Assembly (NCBI GenBank): GCA_964392615.1
Contig: CAYMRB010000113.1
Span: 1 to 23,225 of the forward strand
Length of the DNA: 23,225 nt
Reading direction: 5' to 3'
From: CAYMRB01 sp964392615
GTDB lineage: Bacteria; Planctomycetota; UBA8108
Shown here: in pieces, positions 7,936-15,884 of the stretch
Layout: each line of letters opens with the position of its first letter
Position numbering within the stretch: the stretch's first letter is position 1
Position numbers and translations under genes: made by a program
The notes under the pieces: generated by a model
What the model saw: only the letters and a program-made list of their open reading frames with translations
What the model was told of the DNA's origin: nothing
Databases searched by the model: none

Positions 7936-10290
7936 TTACTCCAGGATGCCCGAGCGCACGATCTCGCCCCGTCGCTGCGCTTGGCGCGCCGCCTCGCGAT
8001 ACGTGCCGTAGAACGCCGCGTTGCCGTCGAGCCACAAGTAGAGCGTTCGGCGCTCCGCATCGGTCAGGCCGGTCTGCTCCGCGTGGTGCTCGTCCTCGAT
8101 GACCTTCGTCAGCGGGCTCTCATCCGCCGGCATGCGGCCGGGCCGGGTGACGTCGCCGCCGATGCCACCGCCCCACTCGTACCAGCGCACCCAGGGTTCG
8201 AGCCCCTTGTACGACGCGGTGAGCTCGCCAGCGGACCGACGCGTCAAGTCCGGCGCGTGCGTTCCCTTCGCGCCGCTGCCGTCGTGGCAACGCACACAAC
8301 GCGCGTCGAGAATCGGCTGCACGAGGCGCGGGAAGCTCCACGGCCGCGAGCCATCGGGTCCGGGCTCGATCGCGGACGGGGCGCGCTGCATCGCGAGAGT
8401 CTCACGCGCCGGAGGCACCGTGCCCGGCGGCTCGTGGCAGCCGACGCAAGACCGTCGCTCGCCGGGCTGCAGGTACGTGACGCTGCGCATGCCCTGCACC
8501 GCCTTGCCGTCCGCGTCGACCGCCTGAAAGTAGAGCGGCTTGCGCGCCGGGACGCGGAAGTACGCCGAGCCGTCGGCCTCGACGGGGATCGTGCCGAGCA
8601 ACCAGCGCGCGGACTCGGCGTTCGCGTAGCCGAGCCGGGGGCGGTTCGCGACGTGCGACGTGCTCTTCGGCAACACCTGGAAGATGCGCAGCGCGCGAAT
8701 CGGTCGATTCGGCGGCAGCGGCAAGAGGCTCTGCCGCACGTCGGCGAGGATGAGCTCGGCCTCGTCGCCAAGCGTCGCGTCGGCGTGACTCGACAGGACG
8801 GGTGGCGCGCTCCGCGCCGCGAGCGGCACAGGGTACATGCTCGACACACCGGGCCGGCGGTAGAGGAGCTCGAGATTGCCGAAGCGATCGAAGAGGTAGA
8901 GCCCCGTCTCCGTATCGCGTTTCACACCGGGCCCCATGCCGGGCAACGGGTCGAAGCTGAACGCGACGAGGTAGAAGTCCTCCGACAGCGGCCAGGGGCC
9001 GTGAAACCAGCTGTCCGGCCACGGGCCGCCCCCATTCGCCTCGGGGAAGCAAACCTCCGGCGTCAGCACCTCCAGCGAGTCGAAGCGATCCTCGCCGGTC
9101 TGCGGATCGAGTGCGGCCTTCGACGGATCGAACAGCACGAGAGACCCGCCGACGTCCGCATGGTGCGCGCCGGCGACGAAGACGATCTTCTGTGAGCCGG
9201 GGACAGCCCGCGGCTGGTAGCACGCGTTGATACGCCGCGTGTAATTGCCGAAGAGCGCGACGGGATCGGTGCCGTCGGGACGCGTCGCCCACAGGCCGTG
9301 GAAGTTCGCGGCCGAGCGGTCGACGTAGTCCCACCGCGTGTAGACGATGCGCCCGTCGCCGAGGATGCTCGGATGCCACTCGTTCGTCTCGTGATACGAC
9401 AGCGTGCGCACGTTGCCGCCGTCGGCATCCATGCGGTGCAGCGTGTACGCGGGCAGCGGCTCCCACGGATTGTGGCAGCGTCCGAAACCGCCGCGGCGCG
9501 TCGACAGGAACGCGATGCCTCCGTCGGGCGACGGGCACGGATCGAAGTCGTCGTACGGGCCGTCGGTCAGCCGCCGCAGGTCAGCGCCATCGACGTCGAT
9601 CGTCCAGATATCGAAGTTGCGCCGCGCGTCGCTGTAGTAGTCCGGCTTCTCGTGGGCGCGCGGGGCGAACGCGAAGTAGATCGTCCGCGCGTCGAACGAC
9701 ACCGCCAGCGTCGTGTAGTTGCCGCGCGGCAATCGCGAGTCGATCAGGTCACGCGTCTCCATCGATCGCCCCGGCTGGACGAGCTGGCGGACCGTGCCGC
9801 CGTCGATGTCGCCGTAGTCGTAGTAGTAGCCGAGATACTCGTGGAGCATCTGGCAGATGAAACGCCGGCGTTCGAGGAAAACGACCGATCGGGAGGCGAA
9901 GAGCGGATTGCGCAACGCGACGTCGCGTGTGAGCCAGCGAATGCGACGATAGAGCGACGAACGCCCCGCAGTGTCGGAAGGGAGCAGATCCGCGCACCGA
10001 GCGCGCAACGCGTCGAGACGCTCGCGGCTCGCCGCGGTGTCGAGGTCACTCACCCCCTCGACTCGCGCCAGTGCCGCAAGGAGACGCTCGCAGCGCCGGA
10101 CCGCGTCGCGGAACGCCTCCGGATCGTCGATCGATCGATCGAACCGCTTCTCCTGCCCGGCCCAGTCGGCTTCGACCGCCGCACGCATCGCGACATCGAC
10201 ACGCTCCGGCTCGAACGGTACGGCGCGCGCGGCTGGCAGAACCGCCAACATCGAGGCCACCAGAACAGATCCGCGCGACCGACGCATCAT
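7936..10290 (-). CDS. HzsA-related diheme beta-propeller protein
   Basis: A 784-residue exported protein. The ATG at 10290 is chosen because AAGGAG lies seven bases upstream and the following sequence is a signal peptide (MMRRSRGSVLVASMLAVLPAARA). After a helical N-terminal part there is a TolB/PD40-like propeller with repeats such as DGADLRRLTDGPYDDFDPCP, PDGGIAFLSTRRGG and DGRIVYTRWDY. The C-terminal region has two c-type heme motifs, CVGCH at 615-619 and CVRCH at 665-669. This is the layout of proteins related to the hydrazine synthase alpha subunit, which are widespread in planctomycetes without anammox; the other synthase subunits are absent, so I do not infer hydrazine chemistry. An electron-transfer or periplasmic redox role is the reasonable inference. 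It is the first gene leftward from the divergent control region, with the esterase gene downstream. Confidence 0.88.
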   Translation of the reverse strand: MMRRSRGSVLVASMLAVLPAARAVPFEPERVDVAMRAAVEADWAGQEKRFDRSIDDPEAFRDAVRRCERLLAALARVEGVSDLDTAASRERLDALRARCADLLPSDTAGRSSLYRRIRWLTRDVALRNPLFASRSVVFLERRRFICQMLHEYLGYYYDYGDIDGGTVRQLVQPGRSMETRDLIDSRLPRGNYTTLAVSFDARTIYFAFAPRAHEKPDYYSDARRNFDIWTIDVDGADLRRLTDGPYDDFDPCPSPDGGIAFLSTRRGGFGRCHNPWEPLPAYTLHRMDADGGNVRTLSYHETNEWHPSILGDGRIVYTRWDYVDRSAANFHGLWATRPDGTDPVALFGNYTRRINACYQPRAVPGSQKIVFVAGAHHADVGGSLVLFDPSKAALDPQTGEDRFDSLEVLTPEVCFPEANGGGPWPDSWFHGPWPLSEDFYLVAFSFDPLPGMGPGVKRDTETGLYLFDRFGNLELLYRRPGVSSMYPVPLAARSAPPVLSSHADATLGDEAELILADVRQSLLPLPPNRPIRALRIFQVLPKSTSHVANRPRLGYANAESARWLLGTIPVEADGSAYFRVPARKPLYFQAVDADGKAVQGMRSVTYLQPGERRSCVGCHEPPGTVPPARETLAMQRAPSAIEPGPDGSRPWSFPRLVQPILDARCVRCHDGSGAKGTHAPDLTRRSAGELTASYKGLEPWVRWYEWGGGIGGDVTRPGRMPADESPLTKVIEDEHHAEQTGLTDAERRTLYLWLDGNAAFYGTYREAARQAQRRGEIVRSGILE

Positions 10291-10400
10291 GGTCGTCTCC
10301 TTGCGTTGCGAACGAGCGCGACGCCCGCTGATCTTCAACGAAGCCATGGTCGCGGAAGCGCGCAGAGTTCGCAACACGTGGACCGACCGGCCCTCCTCTT

Positions 10401-10412
10401 TGCGAGCTTGGC
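10401..10412 (+). repeat. Left arm of inverted repeat in divergent region
   Basis: TGCGAGCTTGGC, the exact reverse complement of 10529-10540. A pyrimidine-rich flank precedes it on this strand, so the leftward transcript would read GCCAAGCTCGCA followed by a purine-rich tract. The arm ends about 110 nt before the HzsA-like start codon. Confidence 0.8.
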
Positions 10413-10528
10413 GCCATTTGGGGGACCCACGTTTAGAGAAATAAACCCAAAGCGCCCACCGCGCACCCTGTTTTTTGTTGGTTGGGGGTTTTTGGTTAAC
10501 AATTTTTATTTATTTTACACTATTCGGG

Positions 10529-10540
10529 GCCAAGCTCGCA
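10529..10540 (+). repeat. Right arm of inverted repeat in divergent region
   Basis: GCCAAGCTCGCA, followed by the purine tract GAGAAGAAAGG. It ends 106 nt before the ATG at 10647. With the left arm it gives the two divergent transcripts the same leader element at nearly the same distance from their start codons. Confidence 0.8.
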
Positions 10541-10646
10541 GAGAAGAAAGGAACGTCGAGGGTCTCTTGACGCGATCGCTCCTGTTCGGGAGAGTGCCTG
10601 GAGTCCCGGTCTGATTGCACGGCTGCCATCCCTCGAGGTCCGTTCG

Positions 10647-13103
10647 ATGTTGCGACCCTTCGTCGTTCTGCCGATCGCTCTGTCGACGCTCTGGACCTCG
10701 CCATCGGCGCCGGCCGACGAGCCGATCTGCATCTCCGGACGCTATCCGCACCTCGCGATGTTCAACGACAACAACGAGTGCGGCACCGGAGCGGTCGTAC
10801 CGTGGGCCGGCAAGCTCTGGGTTGTCACGTACGCGCCGCACGATCCGCGCGGCGGCGATGACAAGCTCTACGAGATCGACGCGAGTCTGCGCCTGGTGAC
10901 GCGCCCGGAGAGCATCGGCGGCACGCCGGCCAACCGCATGATCCATCGCGAGTCGCAGCAGCTCTTCATCGGACCGTACGCGATCGACGCGTCGGGCAAA
11001 GTCCGCGTCATCCCGTACACGAAGGCGCTCGGCCGCCCCACCGCGACCGCACGACACCTCTTCGATCCCGCGCGCAAGGTGTACCTGTTCACGATGGAGG
11101 AAGGGTTGTACGAGATCGATGTGAAGACGCTCGACGTGACCACGATCCATCTGGATGGGCACGCCAAGGGCCACGTCGACTACCTGCCCGGCTACCACGG
11201 CAAAGGAGGATACAGCGGACAGGGACGACTCGTCGTCGCGAACAACGGCTACAAGGGCAAGGGCATGCACGAGTCGTTCTACGACTTCGCCGGCTCGCTG
11301 TCCGAGTGGGACGGTGAGAGCTGGAAGATCGTCCACCGCGACCAGCACTGCGAGGTGACCGGTCCGGGGGGTATCTACGGCAACGGCGATCCAGCGAACG
11401 ACCCGATCTGGGCCACGGGGTGGGACAAGCGCTCGGTCGTCGTGCAGCTGCGCGACGATGGAGAGTGGTCGACGTTCCGCGTGCCGTTCGCCGACTACTC
11501 GTACGTCGCCCGCCACGGCTGGCATACCGAGTGGCCGCGCATCCGCGAGGTAGTCCCTGCCGCGAACGCGTCGGACAAGCGCGCGAAGCTGATGATGAAC
11601 ATGCACGGCGGCTGGTTCGACTTCCCGCCCGGTTTCTCCCAGCGAAAGACTGCCGGACTGCGACCGATCGCTACCCATGTGAAGATCACCGGCGACTTCT
11701 GCGCGTGGAACGGCCGCGTCGTGTTCGCGTGCGACGACACGGCGCGATCGGCGTTCTCCGGCGCGGGCTTCGACACGATGAACCGCCTCAACGGCCAGTC
11801 GCAGTCGAACCTGTGGTTCACGACGTGGGACGGACTCCGCGACGCCGGCCGTCCCGTCGGCTGGGGCGGTGTCTGGCTGCACGATGAGGTCGAGGCGGAC
11901 GAAGCCTCGGGACCGTACCTGTTCGCCGGCTACACCGATCGCGTGCTGCACCTGACGCACGGTACGAGGCGCGCCGTGCGCTTCACCGTCGAGGTCGATC
12001 GCGCCGGTGACGGGACGTGGAGCGCCCTGCGATCGATCGATGTCCCCGCCACCGGGTACCGCTGGGTCGTGTTCGACGACGACGAGGCGGGCCAGTGGGC
12101 CCGCGTACGGACGGACCGCGCCGCGATCGACGCGACCGCGTACTTCCACTACGGGCTCAGCGCGGGCGCGGTGACAGATGGGGAGATGTTCGCATCGTTG
12201 GCCGAGGCGAACACGCCGGGCGCGCACTCGACCGGCGTGATGCGCGCGCGCGGCGCTGACATGGGCACGCTGCACTTCGTCGCTCGTCAGGTCGACGCGT
12301 CGGGCGAAGTGACCGGGTCGTCGTACTACGAAATCGGCCCGGACATGCGGCTGACCGCGAAACCCGACGACACGGCGACGCGGAAGTACCTCGAGGACCG
12401 CGCACGCGTCCAGAAGGTCCACTTCTCGGTCGACGACGCCTCGATCGTGCTGGTCGAGAATGGCAAGCGCTTCCGTCTGCCGAAGGGAACGACAGCCTAC
12501 GACGACAAATGGCCCGACGGCTGGCCCCGCGACGTCCGCGAGGTCGTCACTGAACGGTCGTTGATCAACGCCCACGGCACGTTCTACATGCTGCCGCGCA
12601 CGAACTCTGGCGGCGTGGCAGGGATCAAGCCCATCTGCACGCACGGCAAGCGCATCAGCGATTTCTGCTCGTGGCGCGGTCTGCTGGTCCTGGCGGGAAC
12701 GAAGGCCGACGCGAAGCCGGACGGACACTACGTCCCCGGCAGCGATGGCAAGTCGGGACTCTGGTTCGGCGACGTCGACGACCTTTGGAAGATGGGCAAG
12801 CCGCGCGGCCGAGGCGGACCGTGGGCGAACACGAGAGTCGAGGCGAACCGGCCGTCCGATCCGTACCTGATGACCGGCTACGACAAGAAGACGCTCGTCA
12901 TCCGCCACGACGCAAGAGACCCCGTCACGTTCACCATCGAGGTCGACGTGATCCGAGATGGCACATGGCTCGTGTACAGGACGCTCTCAGTCGATTCCGG
13001 CGAGACGCGAACCCACCGATTCCCGGACGGCTACGCGGCCCACTGGGTCCGGCTGAAGGCAGACATGGACTGCGAGACAACAGCGATGTTCGAGTACGAG
13101 TAG
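10647..13103 (+). CDS. Secreted protein of unknown family with internal duplication
   Basis: An 818-residue protein with a signal peptide (residues 1-23) and GAGG eight bases before the ATG. I do not recognise a named family. The first 270 residues read like a beta-propeller surface protein (YEIDASLRLV, YAIDASGKVRVI, LYEIDVKTLDVTTI). Two homologous segments follow, about 289-502 and 618-818. They share WPRI/DREVV, an I(A/C)TH...(G)DFC(A/S)W(N/R)G block (342-356 and 664-678), a NLWF/GLWF...GRP/GKP...GG block, PYLFAGYTDRVLHL versus PYLMTGYDKKTLVI, and FTVEVD..GDGTW versus FTIEVD..RDGTW. There are no CxxCH motifs or obvious catalytic residues. It is transcribed divergently from the HzsA-like gene and shares a leader element with it, suggesting joint control. 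It may bind or sense a ligand in the envelope; this is inference. Confidence 0.85.
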   Translation: MLRPFVVLPIALSTLWTSPSAPADEPICISGRYPHLAMFNDNNECGTGAVVPWAGKLWVVTYAPHDPRGGDDKLYEIDASLRLVTRPESIGGTPANRMIHRESQQLFIGPYAIDASGKVRVIPYTKALGRPTATARHLFDPARKVYLFTMEEGLYEIDVKTLDVTTIHLDGHAKGHVDYLPGYHGKGGYSGQGRLVVANNGYKGKGMHESFYDFAGSLSEWDGESWKIVHRDQHCEVTGPGGIYGNGDPANDPIWATGWDKRSVVVQLRDDGEWSTFRVPFADYSYVARHGWHTEWPRIREVVPAANASDKRAKLMMNMHGGWFDFPPGFSQRKTAGLRPIATHVKITGDFCAWNGRVVFACDDTARSAFSGAGFDTMNRLNGQSQSNLWFTTWDGLRDAGRPVGWGGVWLHDEVEADEASGPYLFAGYTDRVLHLTHGTRRAVRFTVEVDRAGDGTWSALRSIDVPATGYRWVVFDDDEAGQWARVRTDRAAIDATAYFHYGLSAGAVTDGEMFASLAEANTPGAHSTGVMRARGADMGTLHFVARQVDASGEVTGSSYYEIGPDMRLTAKPDDTATRKYLEDRARVQKVHFSVDDASIVLVENGKRFRLPKGTTAYDDKWPDGWPRDVREVVTERSLINAHGTFYMLPRTNSGGVAGIKPICTHGKRISDFCSWRGLLVLAGTKADAKPDGHYVPGSDGKSGLWFGDVDDLWKMGKPRGRGGPWANTRVEANRPSDPYLMTGYDKKTLVIRHDARDPVTFTIEVDVIRDGTWLVYRTLSVDSGETRTHRFPDGYAAHWVRLKADMDCETTAMFEYE

Positions 13104-13223
13104 GCGCTCCCAGCCTGAAGGACGCTCCCAGAAAGCTCCTCCTCTTGGGCGCAAAAGCGCCTCCGTCCGGCGTCGCATGAGATCGGACGCTCGACTCCCG
13201 GAACGATGCCCTCCACATGTCGC

Positions 13224-13260
13224 GTTTCACCGCGACGGCGACAGCCGTTGACGGTGAAAC
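13224..13260. terminator. Two-tier hairpin between convergent genes
   Basis: The outer arms, 13224-13232 (GTTTCACCG) and 13252-13260, form a perfect 9-base-pair stem. Nested inside, ACGGC (13235-13239) and GCCGT (13244-13248) form a second 5-base-pair stem around a GACA loop. It lies 8 bases beyond the methyltransferase stop and about 120 bases beyond the stop of the plus-strand gene, in the convergent gap. There is no T-run on either strand, so a classical intrinsic terminator is uncertain; it may act as a bidirectional transcript end or stabiliser. Confidence 0.55.
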
Positions 13261-13267
13261 CGACACA

Positions 13268-14257
13268 TCAATCGAAGCTGCCCCCGACGCAGAAATCGAA
13301 CTCGCAGATCTCCTCGCCATCGCGGAAGAGCGCGCCGTCGAGGAAGTACAGCGGCAAGCGCGGATCGTGCTGCGACGGGACCGCGCGTACACCGAGCTCG
13401 ACCCGGTCGCCGGCTTCGACGCGGAACGGTCGGATCGGGAAATACGATTGGTGCCAGTGCGTCGTCGGCTTGTCGGGGGCCGTGCTGAGGACCACGCCCG
13501 GGGCGAGATCGGCCTCGAACCACCCCGCGAAGCCGTGGATCGTTCCCGACCGTTCCATCTGCAGCGCGATCTCGACGTCGAAGAAGAGCGACTCCGCGTC
13601 GTCTTTCGCGCAATCGAACGAGGTCAACAGCGCCGCGGGGCCCAGCAAGGACCCGGGCGGCACGTCCTCGGACGTCGTGATCGCGTCGGCGAGCTCGCGC
13701 TCGATCATCGCGGTGTAGTCGAAGCCGTACACCGAGGACTCCCAGAGCCCGATGCCGCGGGACCGATGCAGCTTCTCGTCCTGGACGGCGGCGAAATACA
13801 GCCGAATGTCCGAGGGGATCATGCGCCCGCCGGGCTTGAGCCAGCGGTCGCGCACGGCGAAGACGGATTGGAACATGCACTCGGCGAGGGCGAAGTACCC
13901 CATCCACTCGGACACGATCACGTCGACCGGGCGCTCCAGGTGCACCTCCTCGGCCACGCCGCGGATGAACTCGATGCGATCGGCGTAGCCGTTCGCCACT
14001 GCGAGCCTCTGAGCCAGGTTGACGATATTCGAGTTGTCGATCGCGATGACGCGCCCGGCGCCAGCACGCGCGGCAAAGAGGCTCAGGATGCCAGTGCCAG
14101 CACCGACGTCGAGAACCGTGTCGTCGGGGCGGATCACGGCCTCCAGGCCTTCGCGGAAGGCCTCGGTCCGGGGGCGATCGCCGAGCATCATCCGATGGAT
14201 ATCGGGCGAGGCGTATCCGTCGTAGTAGGCGTCGGACGTGGTCGGCTCAGTCGTCAT
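13268..14257 (-). CDS. Class I protein arginine methyltransferase (PRMT1-like)
   Basis: A 329-residue SAM-dependent enzyme with the complete PRMT signature set. The N-terminal YYDGYASPDIHRMMLGDRPR (11-30) matches the YFxxYA...H..ML.D..R helix. SAM motif I is VLDVGAGTGILSLFAARAGA (48-67), with an acidic motif at AIDNS (72-76). The double-E loop SEWMGYFALAE (116-126) has Glu117 and Glu126 nine residues apart, as in PRMT1, and the THW loop is THWHQ (266-270). The C-terminal half reads as the PRMT beta-barrel. The family transfers methyl groups to arginine guanidino nitrogens of proteins; type I versus II cannot be settled from sequence. The start at 14257 gives a length like the PRMT1 core; upstream in-frame sequence to 14479 is Arg/Ser-rich and unlike a PRMT. 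No ribosome binding site or export signal is seen, so it is probably cytoplasmic. No Gly/Arg-rich substrate is encoded nearby. Confidence 0.93.
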   Translation of the reverse strand: MTTEPTTSDAYYDGYASPDIHRMMLGDRPRTEAFREGLEAVIRPDDTVLDVGAGTGILSLFAARAGAGRVIAIDNSNIVNLAQRLAVANGYADRIEFIRGVAEEVHLERPVDVIVSEWMGYFALAECMFQSVFAVRDRWLKPGGRMIPSDIRLYFAAVQDEKLHRSRGIGLWESSVYGFDYTAMIERELADAITTSEDVPPGSLLGPAALLTSFDCAKDDAESLFFDVEIALQMERSGTIHGFAGWFEADLAPGVVLSTAPDKPTTHWHQSYFPIRPFRVEAGDRVELGVRAVPSQHDPRLPLYFLDGALFRDGEEICEFDFCVGGSFD

Positions 14258-14501
14258 AGTAGCTGTCGGATGCCGGCTCGGAGGCCGAGCCCTCGTCGAT
14301 CGTCGAGAACGTGAAGAGCGGATTCTGCACGAAACGGGGACACAGAGCGAGGTTTCCCTGCGGGGGCGAAACAAATACGATCGGGTTTGATCTGCCCGGG
14401 CCGGTCGACGACGTTCGAGACCGGCCCGAAACGAGAGGACGCGCCCAGCGAGAACGCGGTCGCGAAAACTGTCTTCCATTCAGGTGAAAGGGAGCTCCCC
14501 C
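14258..14501. promoter_or_regulatory. Divergent promoter region of methyltransferase and oxidoreductase genes
   Basis: The 244 bases between the divergent starts contain no gene. They must hold promoters for both directions, but I cannot assign convincing -35/-10 pairs. The only strong structure is the inverted repeat at 14398-14427. AAAGGGAG just before 14502 is the ribosome binding site of the plus-strand gene. Confidence 0.5.
14398..14427. repeat. 9-bp perfect inverted repeat, operator candidate
   Basis: GGGCCGGTC (14398-14406) and GACCGGCCC (14419-14427) are perfect reverse complements separated by 12 bases. The centre-to-centre spacing of the arms is 21 bases, two helical turns, which suits a dimeric DNA-binding protein. 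It lies about 75 bases before the oxidoreductase start and 140 bases before the methyltransferase start. A hairpin in a leader RNA is the alternative. Confidence 0.5.
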
Positions 14502-15853
14502 ATGCTCGAGAACCGACAACCCCCTCAACCGGACGGCGCGAAGCCCGCCCGGGCGGGCACCGTAGGCCGACGCCGCTTTCTGAAGGGCGCGGCGGCTGCC
14601 GGCGGCGCGCTCGCGATGCCGTTCGTGGCTCCGGCGTCCGTCCTTGGCCGGGACGGCGGTGTCGCGCCCAGCGAGCGCCTCGTGATGGCAGGCATCGGCA
14701 TCAGAAGTCGCGGCATGCACGACCTGAACATGCTGATGCGCGAGAAGGACGCCCAGTTCGTCGCCATCTGCGACGTCCAAAGGGACCGACGCGACGCGGT
14801 CAAGCAGGCGATCGACAAGCACAACGGCAGCAAGGACTGCAAGCAGTACCGCGACATCCGCGAGTTCGTCGCGACGCGGCACGATATCGACGGCGTGCTG
14901 ATCGCGACCGGCGACCGCTGGCATGCGCTCGCGTCGATTCTCGCCATGCGCAATGGTATGACGTCTACACCGAGAAGCCGTCCTGCATGACGATCGCCGA
15001 GGGCCAAGCGGTGGTCGAGACGGCGAAGCGCTACGGCAGGGTCTACCAGACCGGTACGCAGCGCCTGAGCGAGCCCCACTTCACGTTCATGAACGAGCTG
15101 ATCCGCACGGGCAAGCTCGGCGAGGTGAAGACGGTCCGCGCGCACATCGCGCCGTGGGACGCAGCCGAGATGCGGCACGACTGGCTGCCCGCGCAGAAGG
15201 AGCCGGATCCGAACGACGTCGATTGGGACGCATGGCTCGGCCCGTGTCCGTGGCGCCCGTTCAACGGGTCGCACGTCCGCGGCGGCTGGCGCGGGTTCTA
15301 CGACTACCATACGAGCTGCATCGGCGAATGGGGCGCGCACACGTTCGCGTCGGCCCAGGTGCCGCTCGGCCTCGCCGAGACGTCACCGGTGAAGTACGAG
15401 TACGTCGACAATCCGACCGGCGACGGCATGACGACGACCTTCGCGAACGGCGTCAAGATGATCCTCCATCGCAAGGGCTGGTTCCACGGCTCCTGCGGCG
15501 CCCGATTCGAAGGCAGCGAGGGCTGGGCCGCGGCTGCCGACGGCTACGGCAAGACCGAGGTTTCGTCTCCCGCGTTGCTCGACGGCTACGACAAGGTCAT
15601 CAAGACATACGTCGAGCGAACGAAGCATCCGATGAACCACTGGCGCGACCTGCTCGACTGCATGAAGTCGCGACGCCAGACCATCGCCAACCCGACGGTC
15701 ATGCACCGCACGATGACGACCGTGCACGCGGCGAACATCTGCATGTGGCTGAAGCGCGACCTCGAGTTCGACCCGGTCAAGGAGGAGTTCGTCAACGACG
15801 ACGAAGCCAACCGCCTCCGTTCGCGCGCCATGCGTGCGCCGTGGATCATCTGA
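14502..15853 (+). pseudogene. Tat-exported Gfo/Idh/MocA oxidoreductase, frameshifted
   Basis: One gene in two reading frames. The first frame (from ATG 14502, after AAAGGGAG) carries a Tat signal (GRRRFLKGAAAAGGALAMP), the dinucleotide-binding start (VMAGIGIRSRG), AICDV and DGVLIATGDRWHALAS, then loses the frame after AMRNG at 14957 and stops at 14990. The next frame resumes with DVYTEKP, the conserved motif whose Lys is important for activity in this family, and runs through IAEGQAVVETAKRYGRVYQT, IGEWGAHTF and HRKGWFHG to 15853. Restoring one base near 14958 gives an intact protein of about 450 residues, a normal length. No slippery sequence is present, so a sequencing or assembly error or a recent deletion is more likely than programmed shifting. 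Relatives are NAD(P)-dependent sugar oxidoreductases. The HEAT-repeat gene follows 31 bases later. Confidence 0.85.
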
Positions 15854-15884
15854 GTCGAGCCCAAAGAAGCACGGACTACGAAAC

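Larger units (their letters stand above)
10291..10646. promoter_or_regulatory. Divergent control region, AT-rich core with flanking inverted repeat
   Basis: These 356 bases separate two divergently transcribed genes and contain no gene. The core, about 10430-10525, is strikingly AT-rich for this genome, with T-runs (10471-10476) and a TTTTTATTTATTTTACACTAT stretch that could serve rightward transcription (TACACT as a -10). On each side lies one arm of an inverted repeat. I see good ribosome binding sites at both ends: AAGGAG before the leftward gene and GAGG at 10635-10638 before the rightward gene. The exact promoters cannot be fixed from sequence alone. Confidence 0.6.

Noticed and set aside
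7936..10290. Anammox hydrazine synthase
   Set aside because: Only relatives of the alpha subunit are present; no beta or gamma subunits or hydrazine dehydrogenase are seen, and HzsA-related proteins are common in non-anammox planctomycetes.
10390..10550. A miniature transposable element with terminal inverted repeats
   Set aside because: The arms match perfectly for only 12 bases, no flanking target-site duplication is visible, and the position between divergent genes fits a control region better. I could not exclude it fully.
10515..12908. A 797-codon minus-strand open frame opposite the duplicated secreted protein gene
   Set aside because: Low-complexity Arg/Val/Asp-rich composition, no domain, and it reads across the divergent promoter; an antisense shadow. 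Frames at 3755-5905 (minus) and 20555-22129 (plus) were rejected for the same reason.
14258..14479. In-frame N-terminal extension of the methyltransferase
   Set aside because: The 74 extra residues are Arg/Ser-rich with no PRMT similarity and cross the promoter region of the divergent gene. The ATG at 14257 gives the expected PRMT core length.
14950..14965. Programmed ribosomal frameshift in the oxidoreductase gene
   Set aside because: No slippery heptamer, homopolymer or downstream pseudoknot is evident at the junction; an indel is simpler.
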